NCBI GenBank assembly: GCA_964036045.1
Contig: OZ038381.1
Location: 63,426,242 to 63,490,241 of the forward strand
Origin: Eutreptiella sp. 'Long Island Sound 2002'
Lineage: Eukaryota > Euglenozoa > Euglenophyceae > Eutreptiales > Eutreptiaceae
Length of the DNA: 64,000 nt
Direction: 5' to 3'
This document shows positions 33,731 to 45,104 of this stretch, in pieces. The notes beneath the pieces are model-generated. The model saw only the letters and a list, made by a program, of their open reading frames with translations. It was not told the origin of the DNA and ran no database searches. A program made the translations under genes and the position numbers. The first letter of the stretch is position 1. Each line of letters opens with the position of its first letter.

Positions 33731-34204
33731 ACCACAACGACCTGCTCCGAGCCCCCGGCCCCCCGGGAGAGCGTAAGCTCGACCGAGTCAAGAGGCGTGA
33801 GTGTGCGCCACAGCATGCGAGTCCCGTAGCACGTGCTTCTTCAAGTCGGCTCACGTGTACTGAAAACCAAACCAGGTGGGGGTGCCCGCGGGACAGGGCC
33901 TTTCGCCTCGCTCCCGGCCCCTGGGCCCCAGAATCCGGAGGTTGATGAGGATGTGCGCTGGGACCCTCCCCGACGTGTCATCCCCCCGAAGGAGAGGAAT
34001 GTGAGACTTCGGTCGAACATGGGTTACCTCCCTGGGCAGAATCCGCTGTAGGGTACTGCTCGCGGTGACCGCGCCCTTCCCCCATGTGGGGGAGCCGCTC
34101 TGTGGGGGCACGTGCAGTAGGGCCGTGGGTGGGTGAGCAAAAGTTCCTTGGTAAGACCCTTCTCGGGGACAACCCCAGTCCCGAGATGACCTACGCACCT
34201 ACCT
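33731..34204 (+). other. 3' end of family 3 with terminal hairpin and TACC tail
   Basis: It ends TTGGTAAGACCC, a hairpin CTCGGGGAC-loop-GTCCCGAG (34,163-34,186), then ACCTACGCACCTACCTAC. The GGTAAGACC and TACC signals are shared with the 3' tails at 26.3, 35.0 and 44.0 kb. Confidence 0.65.
34163..34186 (+). other. 3'-terminal stem-loop
   Basis: CTCGGGGAC and GTCCCGAG pair over 8 bp with one bulged G and a 7-nt loop, 6 nt before the tail. Non-LTR RTs often recognise such 3' structures; the role here is inference. Confidence 0.6.
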
Positions 34205-34990
34205 ACACAACACAACACTACAACGCAAGAAAGGCACATATAACACAACGCGGAACAGCACGGCACAACACACCGCCACACAACATAACGCAACGCGGGA
34301 CCACATGACAACACGACACAACACACAACACCCAACGTACCACGGCAAGACAGGACGCAACACAACACGGTACCCAGCAACACAACGCAACAGAACACAA
34401 AAAACGCAACACACAACAACACGGCATGTCAAAGCGCACCACGGCGCGCGACACCACACACTACACGCAAACACAACACGACATATAACAACATGTCACA
34501 ACGCAACACAACACCACATGACACATCAAGACGCAACAACACGCAACACACCGCAACACAGTGCCACACAGCATGCCGCAACACAACACGACTCAACACA
34601 ACATGACACAACACCAAGTACCGCAACACCACACGAAATGACCCAACATAACGCCCCACAATGCAAAGCGGCGACACACCACGCAACACAACACAACACA
34701 CCAGCCAATTACATACTACATACTAGAACGCAACATACAACCCGGCACTACACAACACAACATGGCACAGTACACCGCCACATACCCCCACACCACACCA
34801 CAAAACGACAAAACACAACATACCACTCCAAACTACGCCGAGTCGCATAACGGCCGGACCAAACGGTACGCCACAAAAAAAAAAACCACTACACAACACA
34901 ACACAACGCAAAGAGACACATCGCTACACAACACAACACAACTCACCACCACATAACGCTACACAACACACTACAACACACAACGCAACA
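34205..34990. repeat. Repeat F, part 1 (A/C-rich)
   Basis: Almost only A and C on the plus strand (ACAAC, ACGCAAC). It corresponds to about 55,945-56,722 of the uninterrupted copy. It stops at the insertion point of element B and resumes at 40,892. Confidence 0.85.
34980..34990. other. Target-site duplication of insertion B (left)
   Basis: ACAACGCAACA, identical to 40,892-40,902. The uninterrupted F copy at about 56,715 has the sequence once. Confidence 0.85.
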
Positions 34991-35570
34991 GGTAGGTAGG
35001 TAGGTATCTTCGGGAGCTCAGGATGCCTCCTTTGACGGTGCAGGAAGAAGGTCTTACCAAGGGGACGTCCTGTCCCTCCCACTGCCCTATGTTAGGTGCC
35101 TCTTGAGCCGCTCCCGCATGTGCTTGGGAAGGCATTGTCGCGGCCACCCGGTCCATGTGTCCCAGGTGGGAGGGTGTCCCCACATGTGTCCATGAGTAGG
35201 GCCACATGCCCCCTCCTTCGGGCGGCAGCTCTGGGGGCTGCCCAGCCGTGTGGAGTATCTCTCGCCACAAGGGGTATTGCTCCCGCTTGTCTACGGTACG
35301 ACCGCCTCACCCTTGTGGCTTGAGTTGCGGGGCCGCTCCGCTTGGCAGGCGACCCCCTCCTGGACTGTGTACCGGCTCGCCTGTCACCGGTTGCATCCAT
35401 GGCTCCGGGTGACGTTTGCCATGGTCCCCGATGCAGCCTGGCCGGGCTCGGACCAGCAGCCTTGGAGTACCGCTCCTGCCACTGGCCCGGTGGGTCGGCT
35501 GGGTCGCCCCAGTGTGTCCCACCCATGGGGTGTTGGTTCTTTCCTGCCCCCTGGCCGCCCTACGTTTGTG
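34991..35570 (-). other. Conserved 3' tail of B with (TACC)n
   Basis: Reverse complement of the tails at 25.8-26.4 kb and 43.4-44.0 kb. It starts with GGTAGGTAGGTAGGTA and then TCTTCGGGAGCTC. Confidence 0.85.
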
Positions 35571-38235
35571 CGGTGTCCTGGGCCTCCCGGCTCCTGTTCA
35601 CCGGTGTGCCCGCTCGGTGTGTTGTGTTGGGTGTGCGGTGTCCTGGGCCTCCCGGCTCGTGTTCTCCGGTGTGCCCGCTCGGTGTGTTGTGTTGCGTGTG
35701 CGGTGTCCTGGGCCTCCCGGCTCCTGTTCACCGGTGTGCCCGCTCGGTGTGTTGTGTTGCCTGTGCGGTGTCCTGGGCCTCCCAGCTCCTGTTCACCGGT
35801 GTGCCCGCTCGGTGTGTTGTGTTGGGTGTGCGGTGTCCTGGGCCTCCCGGCTCCCGTTCACCGGTGTGCCTGCTCGGTGTGTTGTGTTGCGTGTGCGGTG
35901 TCCTGGGCCCCCTGGCTCCTGTTCACCGGTGTGCCCGCTCGGTGTGTTGTTTTGCGTGTGCGGTGTCCTGGGCCTCCTGGCTCTCGTCCACAGGTGTGCC
36001 CGCTCGGTGTGTTGTGTTGCGTGTGCGGTGTCCTGGGCCTCCTGGCTCCTGTTCACCGGTGTGCATGCTCGGTGTGTTGTTTCGCGTGTGCGGCGTCCTG
36101 GGCCACCTGGCTCCTGTTCACCGGTGCGCCTGCTCGGTGTGTTGTGTTGCGTGTGCGGTGTCCTGGGCCTCCTGGCTCCTGTTCACCGGTGTGCCCGCTC
36201 GGTGTGTTGTGTTGCGTGTGCGGTGTCCTGGGCCTCCTGGCTCCTGTTCACCGGTGTGCCCGCTCTGTGCGTTGTTTCGCGTGTGCGGCGTCCTGGGCCA
36301 CCTGGCTCCTGTTCACCGGTGTGCCCGCTCGGTGTGTTGTGTTGCCTGTGCGGTGTCCTGGGCCTCCTGGCTCCTGTTCACCGGTGTGCCCGCTCGGTGT
36401 GTTGTTTCGCGTGTGCGGCGTCCTGGGCCACCTGGCTCCTGTTCACCGGTGCGCCCGCTCGGTGTGTTGTGTTGCGTGTGCGGTGTCCTGGGCCTCCTGG
36501 CTCCTGTTCACCGGTGCGCCCGCTCGGTGTGTTGTGTTGCGTGTGCCATGTCCTGGGCCTCCTGGCTCCTGTTCACCGGTGCGCCTGCTCGGTGTGCTGT
36601 TTTGCGTGTGCGGTGTCCTGGGCCTCCTGGCTCCTGTTCACCGGTGTGCCCGCTCGGTGCGTTGTTTTGCGTGTGCGGTGTCCTGGGCCTCCTGGCTCCT
36701 GTTCACCGGTGTGCCCGCTCGGTGTGTTGTGTTGGGTGTGCGGTGTCCTGGGCCTCCTGGCTCCTGTTCACCGGTGTGCCCGCTCGGTGTGTTGTTTCGC
36801 GTGTGCGGCGTCCTGGGCCACCTGGCTCCTGTTCGCCAGTGCGCCCGCTCGGTGTGTTGTGTTGCGTGTGCGGTGTCCTGGGCCTCCTGGCTCCTGTTCA
36901 CCGGTGCGCCCGCTCGGTGTGTTGTTTTGCGTTTGCGGTGTCCTGGGCCTCCTGGCTCCTGTTCACCGGTGTGCCCGCTCGGTGCGTTGTTTTGCGTGTG
37001 CGATGTCCTGGGCCTCCTGGCTCTTGTTCACCGGTGTGCCCGCTCGGTGTGTTGTGTTGGGTGTGCCGTGTCCTGGGCCTCCTGGCTCCTGTTCACCGGT
37101 GTGCCCGCTCGGTGTGTTGTTTCGCGTGTGCGGCGTCCTGGGCCACCTGGCTCCTGTTCACCGGTGTGCCCGCTCGGTGTGTTGTTCTGCGTGTGCGGTG
37201 TCCTGGGCCACCTGGCTCCTGTTCACCGGTGTGCCCGCTCGGTGTGTTGTTTTGCGTGTGCGGTGTCCTGGGCCTCCTGGCTCCTGTTCACCGGTGTGCC
37301 CGCTCGGTGTGTTGTGTTGCGTGTGCGGCGTCCTGGGCCACCTGGCTCCTGTTCACCGGTGTGCCCGCTCGGTGTGTTGTTCTGCGTGTGCGGTGTCCTG
37401 GGCCACCTGGCTCCTGATCACCGGTGTGCCCGCTCGGCGTGTTGTGTTGCGTGTGCGTTGTCCTGGGCCACCTGGCTCCTGTTCACCGGTGTGCCCGCTC
37501 GGTGTGTTGTGTTGCGTGTGCGGCGTCCTGGGCCACCTGGCTCCTGTTCACCGGTGTGCCCGCTCGGTGTGTTGTTCTGCGTGTGCGGTGTCCTGGGCCC
37601 CCTGGCTCCTGTTCCCCGGTGTGCCCGCTCGGTGTGTTGTTTTGCGTGTGCGGTGTCCTGGGCCACCTGGCTCCTGTTCACCGGTGTGCCCGCTCGGTGC
37701 GTTGTTTCGCGTGTGCGGCGTCCTGGGCCACCTGGCTCCTGTTCACCGGTGCGCCCGCTCGGTGTGTTGTGTTGCGTGTGCGGTGTCCTGGGCCTCCTGG
37801 CTCCTGTTCACCGGTGTGCCCGCTCGGTGTGTTGTTTTGCGTGTGCGGTGTCCTGGGCCTCCTGGCTCCTGTGCACCGGTGTGCCCGCTCGGTGTGTTGT
37901 GTTGCGTGTGCGGTGTCCTGGGCCACCTGGCTCCTGTTCACCGCTGTGCCCGCTCGGTGTGTTGTTCTGCGTGTGCGGTGTCCTGGGCCCCCTGGCTCCT
38001 GTTCACCGGTGTGCCCGCTCGGTGTGTTGTTTTGCGTGTGCCGTGTCCTGGGCCTCCTGGCTCCTGTTCACCGGTGTGCCCGCTCGGTGTGTTGTGTTGC
38101 GTGTGCGGCGTCCTGGGCCACCTGGCTCCTGTTCACCGGTGCGCCCGCTCGGTGTGTTGTGTTGCGTGTGCGGTGTCCTCGGCCTCCTGGCTCCTGCTCA
38201 GCGGTGTGCCCGCTCGGTGTGTTGTGTTGCTGTGC
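35571..38235 (+). repeat. 65-bp minisatellite, 41 units without an indel
   Basis: CGGTGTCCTG starts at 35,571 and the last unit at 38,171, exactly 40 x 65 bp later. Units differ by point changes (for example CTCCCGG/CTCCTGG/CACCTGG). Since 65 is not a multiple of 3 and the units lack stops, all three plus frames stay open for over 2 kb; these are not genes. Confidence 0.97.
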
Positions 38236-38254
38236 GGGGCGTCGCTGTGGGGCG

Positions 38255-38466
38255 CTCACTCGTCCATCCGGACGGCGGCTATCGTAGCCGGCAGGGGCTG
38301 GGTACCCTCCGGGCGCACACACGTCCATCCGGACGGCGGCTGTTCGTAGCCGGCAGGGGCTGGGTACCCTCCGGGCGCGCACTCGTCCATCCAGACGGCG
38401 GCTGTTCGTAGCCGGTAGGGGCTGGGTACCCTCCGGGCGCGCACTCGTCCATCCGGACGGCGGCTG
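38255..38466 (+). repeat. 62-bp tandem repeat, about 3.5 units
   Basis: CGTCCATCC(G/A)GACGG begins at 38,261, 38,322, 38,384 and 38,446, each followed by GGGTACCCTCCGGGCG. Confidence 0.9.
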
Positions 38467-40500
38467 GCGTGCGTGTGCTTGCTCTTTGTGGCTGGGTCGG
38501 GCGGGCCGGCCTCCCGGGCGCGTTGTGGTGCGCCTCACCTTTTCCTTTGGCCGCCTTGTCTTTGTGCTTTGCTTGGCCCCCTCCAGGCTGGGGTTGCCCC
38601 CCTCTCTCCCGCTGCCCTTGCCGTTCCTCGTTGCCTTGGCGCTGTGCTTTGGTTGTTTTTCTCGGCCTCCCGCTGCCTGGCTCTTCGTGCGCTCGCGCCT
38701 CGTTTGTGTCTCCCGCTTGGCCGTTGGCTGCTCTTTGGTGGTTTCGCCCCCCCCCCTCTCATTTTTGTGTCTCGCGGTTTTTGTCGCTCCTGCTTGGTGC
38801 CTTGGTGTTGTGTTTTTTTTTTTTTTCCTCTTTTTTTTTTCCTTTTTTTTTTTTCTTTTTTCTTCTTTCCCCTCTTCCCCTGTGCGCCCCCTGTGCGCCC
38901 CCGGTGTCTCTCGCTTTCTCTGGTGCCCTGGGCCTCGGCGCTTTGCGTTGTTTGCTTTGTTGGCCTTCTGCCTCTCGGCTCTCCGTGCGCTTGTCCCTCT
39001 TTCGTGCTTTCCGCCTGGCTGGTGGTTGCTCCCCGGTGGTTGCTGCCCCCCCCCCCCTCCCCCCCCCCTTTTTGTCTCGCGGTTTTCGTGGCTGGCGCTC
39101 GGTGCTGTGCCTCCCTGGGTGCGTTGCTGCGCCGCGCTGCTGCGCGCTGTGTTCTCCGGTGTTGTGCTGTCCTGTGCTGTGTTGTGCTCGTTGGGTGCCG
39201 CTGCTTGTTGCGCCGTGCCCTCTGGCGCTGCCCGTTGCCCTGGGGCACTGTGCTCTGCGGCGCTGTGTTTTGCGGGTTCCCCCGTGCTGTGTGTGTTTTG
39301 TCGTGGCGCGGTGGTGCGTGCTGTTGTTCTGCTCTGCTTTGTGCTGTGTGTGTCCCGGGGTGCTGTGCTGTGCGTTCCACGTCCTTTCCGCTCTGTGCGG
39401 TGCTGTGCTTCGCTGTGCTGGTGGCTCGCGTTGTGCTGTTCGTGTGGTGCGTGCTGTTGCTGGCGCCTGGTGCTGTGGTGTGCCGTGGTGCGGTGCTGGG
39501 TCTGGTGGCCCGTGGTTGTCCGCTGGTGGCGTGTTTCGGTGTCGGTGTCCCTGTCTGGTCGCGTGGTCTGTTTCCCTTGTGGTTGGTGTGGTTTGCTGTG
39601 GTGCCCTGCTTTCCTGTGTCGTGTTTTGTGGTGCTGTGCTGTCGCGCGGTGCTGTGCTGTTTTGCTCTGCTTTCGTGTTGCGGTGCTGTTGGGGCTTGCT
39701 TTGCGCTCCTGTGGGCTGTCGTGCTGTGTTGTGCTGTTGGTTGGCTGTGCTGTTTTTTGCCCGGTGGTGGTGTCTGCGTGCTGTGGTGCTCTTTTCCTCG
39801 TGCTCTGCTTTCCCTGTCTTCTCCGTTCTGTGCGCTGCGGTGCCTTGTTGTGCTGGCTGTGGTGCTCTGCTTCCCTGTGTCGTGTGCTGTGGAGCTGTGC
39901 TGTCGTGTGGTGCTGTGCTGTCGTGCTCTGCTGTCGTTTTGCTGTGCTGTTTGTGTGGGGTGTGGGCTGTGGGCTGTCGTGCTGTGCTGTGTTGTGCTGT
40001 TGGTTGGCTGTGCTGTTTTTTGCCCGGTGGTGGTGTCTGCGTGCTGTGGTGCTCTTTTCCTCGTGCTGTGCGTTCCCTGTCTTCTCCGCTCTGTGCGCTG
40101 CGGTGCCCCGCATTCCCTGTGCTGTGCCCCGTGGTGCTGTGCTGCCGCCTGGTGCCGTGGTGTCCTGTCCTGCCGCCTTGCTGGGTGTGTTTCTTGCGTG
40201 GGTGTGGTTGTACCTACTTGAAAAACCGCTGCAAAATTTCGTAAAATATTTTTTTTTCCTCTTTTTTTTTTTTTTTGGCTTTTGAAAATAAAATAAAATT
40301 ATACACGACCCAACACACTCGCGTGCAGCAAGACCATGTTCGCTGCTGTGCCTTACGTGCTACCCGTCGTTCTTGATGTTCTCGGCCTTGTTCTTGTGCG
40401 TGGCGTCGTGGAGCGTGTTGGCGTTCATTGCTAAGGGTTAACCGCGTTCCCCCAGGGCCGCCGCCTGAGCTGCAGGGCAAGGGGAGTGATGGGCACGAGG
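38467..40500 (-). other. Low-complexity body of B
   Basis: G/C/T-rich on the plus strand with two long T runs (38,811-38,870 and 40,245-40,278) and many CTGTGCTGTG motifs. The region 39,660-40,110 contains two related stretches (around 39,720-39,840 and 39,970-40,090). No real gene seen. Confidence 0.5.
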
Positions 40501-40891
40501 GTGGGGAGGGAGGTGCATGAAGAATAAGAAGAAAAAGGCGGCAGGGCGCGACGTGAGGGGTCGTGGCGAGTTATGAAAAATTTTCGAGTTTTACGCGCTG
40601 CTCGCGACGCGTCTTTCTTTGCGCCTTTAGCGAGTTAGACGACGGCAAGGACGGCGTTGGGGTCCCACGAGCGTTACGGTGCTTACGGCGTTAACTATTC
40701 ACCTATCTCACGTCGAAAATATTTTCGTCGCGTTTTTACGCGTTTCGCAGCGCGATTTTTGGCCTAAGAGTTTTTTATGCTAATTTGCATTATTTTCAGC
40801 TATTCAGAAATATTTTTCGTCGTGTTTTACTCGTCTCTTTATTTCGTTCTGGGACAAGGCCCCAGCGCGCGCGACTCCCGGAATGTAACAG
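40501..40891 (-). other. A+T-rich, CpG-containing 5' leader of B
   Basis: Unlike its surroundings. It contains the 14-bp palindrome CGAAAATATTTTCG at 40,714-40,727. As the 5' end of B it is a candidate promoter region; no motif proves this. Confidence 0.4.
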
Positions 40892-40902
40892 ACAACGCAA
40901 CA
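40892..40902. other. Target-site duplication of insertion B (right)
   Basis: ACAACGCAACA, identical to 34,980-34,990. Confidence 0.85.
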
Positions 40903-41899
40903 GAACGCGACACCGTGCCACACGACACAACACAGCAAGACGACACACCACAAGACATGACGCAACACCACACACCACGAGGCCACACACCACCATGTAG
41001 CGCAATGCACCGCACAGCGCAACAACACGCAGCGCACCACACAAAGACACAACGCAACGCACCGAAACATACCACCACACAACACAAGACGACACTTCAC
41101 CACAGACCAAAACGCTACATAACAAGACGCAAGGGAACAAGACATGAAACCCACAGGACCCCAGCAACACAGGTCGACAACACCCGACAAGGCGCGCCCC
41201 GGCTAGGTGCGCCAAGACACAACGAGACGCCACAGCGGAAGGCACGGTACACAACGCAACACCAAACGGCCATGAGACAACATGCCAAAAACACCCACCA
41301 AACACGAAAAGCGACAACACAAAACGACAACACACCGCGTGTTACCACAAGACCGGACAAGCAAGCCACAACATACAACCAATCAACACCACGCAACCAA
41401 CCAGCGTGCCAATACAACAATGTACCAACAAGACATACAACAGTGTGACCACACGCACCACGACGCAGAGCAACAGCCACGGGTGCCAGAATGCATGCAG
41501 GAGGACCAACATACCCCATGTATCATAGCTCTTCACCATGACGCCACCTCCGGCACGAGCAGGCGCCGCATCGTAGGCCCTCCGGCGTACCGCGAAGCGG
41601 CCGTTGAGGTTGCCGCACAGGAACAGAGAGCCAAACCAATGTCAAACGCCTAAGCGGCGTATACGGGCAGAGCAACCCCGCGACACGCAGGTATGCCGCC
41701 CGTTCATGCAAGGCACACGCACACATCAGACAGTGCAGAACACAACGCGGGTACACGAAGTGGCGCACAGGACACAGGGGGGACGCGCACACACGCAGCA
41801 CACCACTCAAACACAGGGTGCAATGGAACGGAATCAAGCCACCAGCGGCCACAACCAACAGAGGGCCGCTTTGCCAGAGCCGAGCACGCAAAAATGAAC

Positions 41900-41916
41900 C
41901 CCGCTCTGGCAACCCA
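41900..41916. other. Target-site duplication of Dualen-like copy 2 (left)
   Basis: CCCGCTCTGGCAACCCA, differing at one base from 51,395-51,411. The empty site in F is seen at about 57,686. Confidence 0.85.
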
Positions 41917-41931
41917 GGTAGGTAGGTAGGT

Positions 41932-43213
41932 GCACTCGGTCGTGGAGAGGCGCCCCATGGTTCCCCCTGGCGTTGCCCCTGTGACGAACAGGAAGAGGCT
42001 CCGCGCGTGAAGAGGGGAGGCGGCCTACATCCCGGTAGACCTGACTGTTGGCCCCCAACAAAGCGGCCCCAGGGTAACACCGGGAGGGCTGATTGCCGCC
42101 AGTGAGACGTGCTTGTCTCGCCAGGAGGGTGTGCCCCCGTGCTTGCGCACGTCCCCTCTTTTGGGCGGAACCCTAGAGGTTCACCGGACTTCCTGGCGTA
42201 TCCCGTTCCGAAGGCATGCATGCACGTTCTTGGTACTAAGGTTCCGAGGCGCTTGGGTGTCGCGCGCTCCGTCTCGAGTCCCAAAGCAGCGCAGGCCTTA
42301 GGATGCAGCCTTACCCCCGGTGTCCGGATCTCGTTTGGCTGGGTCACCTGCATGGCACGGGCTGCCTCAGTGCCCGGGCTGTGGGCACTGGGTTTCCTAC
42401 TGTTGTGCGGCGTTTGTGTTTGGGTCCGGGTCGCGGTTGGGTGTGGGTTTTGTGAACCCCGCCAGTCCTGGCTGGGATCTTGGGTGGGTGGGTTTGGGCA
42501 CGGTTCGTGGTGTTGTCCCTCTTTTGCCGGCTGTTTGTGGTGTTCGTGGTTGGGCTCAGGTTTCGGCCTGCGTATGGGACGAATGTGGTTGCGTGCGTGC
42601 TCCGCTTCCCCCCGCCGTTTCCGGTTCCGGTGTGCGGTGTGGGCGTGCGTGCTGGGCCCGGGTCTCGGCTGTGCCTCGCTCTTCTTGGCTGGGTTGTAGG
42701 GGCGTGTTTTTTGCGCTTTTTTTTTAGTGTGTCTTGGTTTGGCTTTGTGGTGTCGGTTGCTGGGTGTCCCTGTCCCGGGCCTTGTGTCCCCTGTCCCCCC
42801 ATCCCCTTTCTTTCGGGCTGGGCTGCTGGCTCTTTTTTTTTTCTCGTGGTGTGTGTCTGCATGTTTTGGTGTCCCTTTTCCTGATGGGCCGCTGTTCCTG
42901 GCTTTGTGTTGCCGGTTTTGGCTCGGTGGTCCCTCTGTGCCTCTTTGGGGGTCCTGTCTTCGGTGCCTTCTGGGTGGGGGGTTTGGCCGCCTCTTGTGGT
43001 GTTGGCGGGCGGTTTGGGGGCTGTGGGCCGTTTTCGCGCCCCCCCACTCCCCCCCCTGTTTTTTGTTTTTTTTTTGGGGGGGGGGCTGCCTGTTCCTCCC
43101 TCCGCCTTCCCTGGGCTGGCGCACACACTGGCCCGCATTCAGTGTGGTCTTCCGGGCTGCTGTTCGGGGTTGCGTTCTGTTTGGCGGTGTTCCGGCCCCA
43201 TGGGTCGGGTGGG
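41932..43213 (-). other. 3' UTR of Dualen-like copy 2, distal part
   Basis: GC-rich with T runs near 42,710-42,725, 42,835 and 43,060. Reaches the TACC tail at 41,917-41,931. No gene seen. Confidence 0.5.
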
Positions 43214-43230
43214 CTATGTACACGTTGGGC
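43214..43230. other. Target-site duplication of insertion C (left)
   Basis: CTATGTACACGTTGGGC, identical to 44,001-44,017. Confidence 0.95.
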
Positions 43231-44000
43231 AGACGCGCACCGCACACAGCGCGCACACCGGTGAACGGGAGCCAAGCGGCCCAGGACACTGCACACGCAA
43301 CACAACACACCGAGCGAGCACATCGGTGAACAGGAGCCAAGTGGCCAAGGACACCGCAGACGCAACACAGCAAACCGCGCGGGCACACCGGTGAACAGGA
43401 GCCAAGCGGCCCAGGACACTGCACACACGTAGGGCGGCCGAGGGACAGGAAAGAACCAACACCCCATGGGTCGGACGCACTGGGTCAACCCAGCCGACCC
43501 ACCGGGCCACTGGCAGGAGCGGTACTCCAAGGTCACTGGTCCGAGCCCGGCCAGGCTGCATCGGGGACCATGGCAAACGTCACCCGGAGCCATGGAAGCA
43601 ACTGGTGACAGGCGAGCCGGTACTCAGTCCAGGAGGGGGTCGCCTGCCCAGCGGAGCTGCCCCGCAACTCAAGCCACAAGGGTGAGGCGGTCGTACCGTA
43701 GACTAGCAGGAGCAATACCCCTTGTGGTGAGAGATGCTCCACACGGCTGGGCAGCCCCAAGAGCTGCCGCCCAAAGGAGGGGGCATGTGGCCCTACCCAT
43801 GGACACATGTGGGGACACCCTCCCACCTGGGACACATGGAACGGGTGGCCGCGACAATGCCTTCCCAAGCCCATGCGGGAGCGCCTCAAGAGGCACCTGA
43901 CATAGGGCAGTGGGAGGGACAGGACGTCCCCTTGGTAAGACCTTCTTCCTGCAATGTCAAAGAAGGCATCCTGAGCTCCTGAAGATACCTACCTACCTAC
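43231..44000 (+). mobile_element. Insertion C: 770-bp 5'-truncated retroelement 3' end
   Basis: Flanked by a perfect 17-bp target-site duplication. It contains three 65-bp minisatellite units (43,260, 43,325, 43,390), the same conserved tail as at 25.8-26.4 kb, and TACC repeats ending at 44,000. It lies in the 3' UTR of Dualen-like copy 2 in the opposite orientation, so it arrived later. It proves that minisatellite plus tail behaves as a retrotransposed 3' end. Confidence 0.93.
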
Positions 44001-44017
44001 CTATGTACACGTTGGGC
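44001..44017. other. Target-site duplication of insertion C (right)
   Basis: CTATGTACACGTTGGGC directly after the TACC tail. Confidence 0.95.
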
Positions 44018-45104
44018 TCGGCGCCCCTTCCTGCCGGGTTAGGTCCTGGCTCTGCCGGCTGGGCGGCTGCGCCACGCGGCTGCCTGTGGCTCTGGGTTAG
44101 GGGGCTCGGGTTGTTTGTGTCCTTTCTCCTCTGCGGTGCCGGTTTTAACCTTCTGGGTGGTCTGCCACCATTGTTGCCGCGCGCGGGCTGGCCCCGTGTG
44201 TGGCGCGCGGTGCCGCTGTGTGGCGTGCTGGTGCGGCGCCTTCCGGGGTGTGCGGTGGCTTGCTTCGGTTAGTCCTTCAGGTTAGGGTCAGTCGTGCCGT
44301 GTTGTGCCGCTCTGTGCCGCGTCGCGTCGCGTCGTGCTGTGGCGCGTTGCACTGTGGCGCGCTGTGGTGCGGTGTGCCGTGGTCTCGCGTTGTGCCGTGG
44401 TGGGTCAGTGGAGGTTAGCCTGGCCTGTGTCGTGGTGTGGAGTGCGGGCCGGAGTGTGGCTGGCTGGTGGCTGGGGGGTGCGGTTAGGTGTAGGTATCTT
44501 GCTGGTCCGGTGCTGTGGGGGCCTGGGCGTGCCCCTCGGGCTGGTGAGTCGAATAGGCGTCCGTGGGGTTGCCCTCCCTGGGGGCCTGTGCCTTGGTCCC
44601 GTGTCCTCTGGGGGTCCCGGTCCCTAGCCCTGGTCGCTGTGGCCGTGCCTTCGTCCACTTCCGGTGCCTGTGAGGTGGCCCTTGTGGCGGCCGGGGTCGT
44701 CACCTGGCGGTGAGGGGGTGGTGGTGCGCCGTGCGGCGGCGTTCCCTGCTGCTTCCTCTGTGGGTGTGGCCTGTTCTCCCCGTGTAGGTGTGCCCTCCAT
44801 CCCCCCTGTGGTTTCCGGTGGCTGGTGGGTGTGCGCCGGTGTGATCCGTACGGCGTCCGATGCTTGCTTGGGCGGTGCGCGTTGGGAGGTGCGCCCCCGG
44901 GAGTCGTGCAGCGTTCAGTGGGGTTGGAGCGGCGCTGGTCCCCCCGTCGTGGTTTGCCCTTCCTGGGTGTGGGTTGTGGCGTTTGCCGTGGTGCCTTTTT
45001 CCTCCGTGCCTCGGTCCCCGCTCCTGCCCCTTCCTGGTTCTTGGGTGGTTTCCTGCCCACATGTGGTGTCTCTTCCGGCGCCCTGTCCCTATGGGTGCCT
45101 GCCC
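44018..45104 (-). other. 3' UTR of Dualen-like copy 2, proximal part
   Basis: GC-rich with no recognisable gene; ends at the right target-site duplication of insertion C. Confidence 0.5.

Larger units (their letters stand above)
26363..34204 (+). mobile_element. Decayed Dualen-like family 3 (one or two fused copies) ending in a TACC tail
   Basis: Plus-strand remnants with ORF3-type content: an IDVP motif, an ORF3-type C-terminal domain ending at 29,177, a second set with a Ulp1-like protease (30.3-31.3 kb), a non-coding stretch, a 377-bp tandem repeat, and a 3' end resembling those of family 2 (GGTAAGACCC, hairpin, CCTACGCACCTACCTAC). Because a C-terminal domain precedes a protease, two elements may be joined here. 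The tail runs directly into A/C-rich repeat F. Confidence 0.5.
34991..40891 (-). mobile_element. Insertion B: 5.9-kb retroelement with TACC tail, no recognisable protein
   Basis: It is flanked by an 11-bp target-site duplication and inserted in repeat F. Read on the minus strand: an A+T-rich 5' leader (40.9-40.5 kb), a long low-complexity region with A runs, four units of a 62-bp repeat, 41 units of a 65-bp minisatellite, the conserved tail and (TACC)4 at 34,991-35,005. The longest minus frame (40,113-38,068) is compositionally simple (Thr/Gln/Arg/Lys) and is not a recognisable RT or gag. It is therefore a non-autonomous or 5'-truncated relative that probably moves with a Dualen-like enzyme. 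Confidence 0.75.
40892..41916. repeat. Repeat F, part 2
   Basis: Continues F after B. It aligns with 56,712-57,697 of the uninterrupted copy, including ACACCGCGTGTTACCACA. Interrupted at 41,916 by Dualen-like copy 2. No gene. Confidence 0.85.

Noticed and set aside
35250-38411. Three overlapping plus-strand frames of 691-1,053 codons rich in Cys, Pro and Val
   Set aside because: They are the 65-bp minisatellite read in three frames; stop-free repeats give open frames automatically.
38469-40285. Plus-strand frames of about 590 codons with hydrophobic Cys/Leu/Val content resembling membrane proteins
   Set aside because: All three frames are open at once in low-complexity G/C/T sequence with T runs; no start, domain or composition supports a gene.
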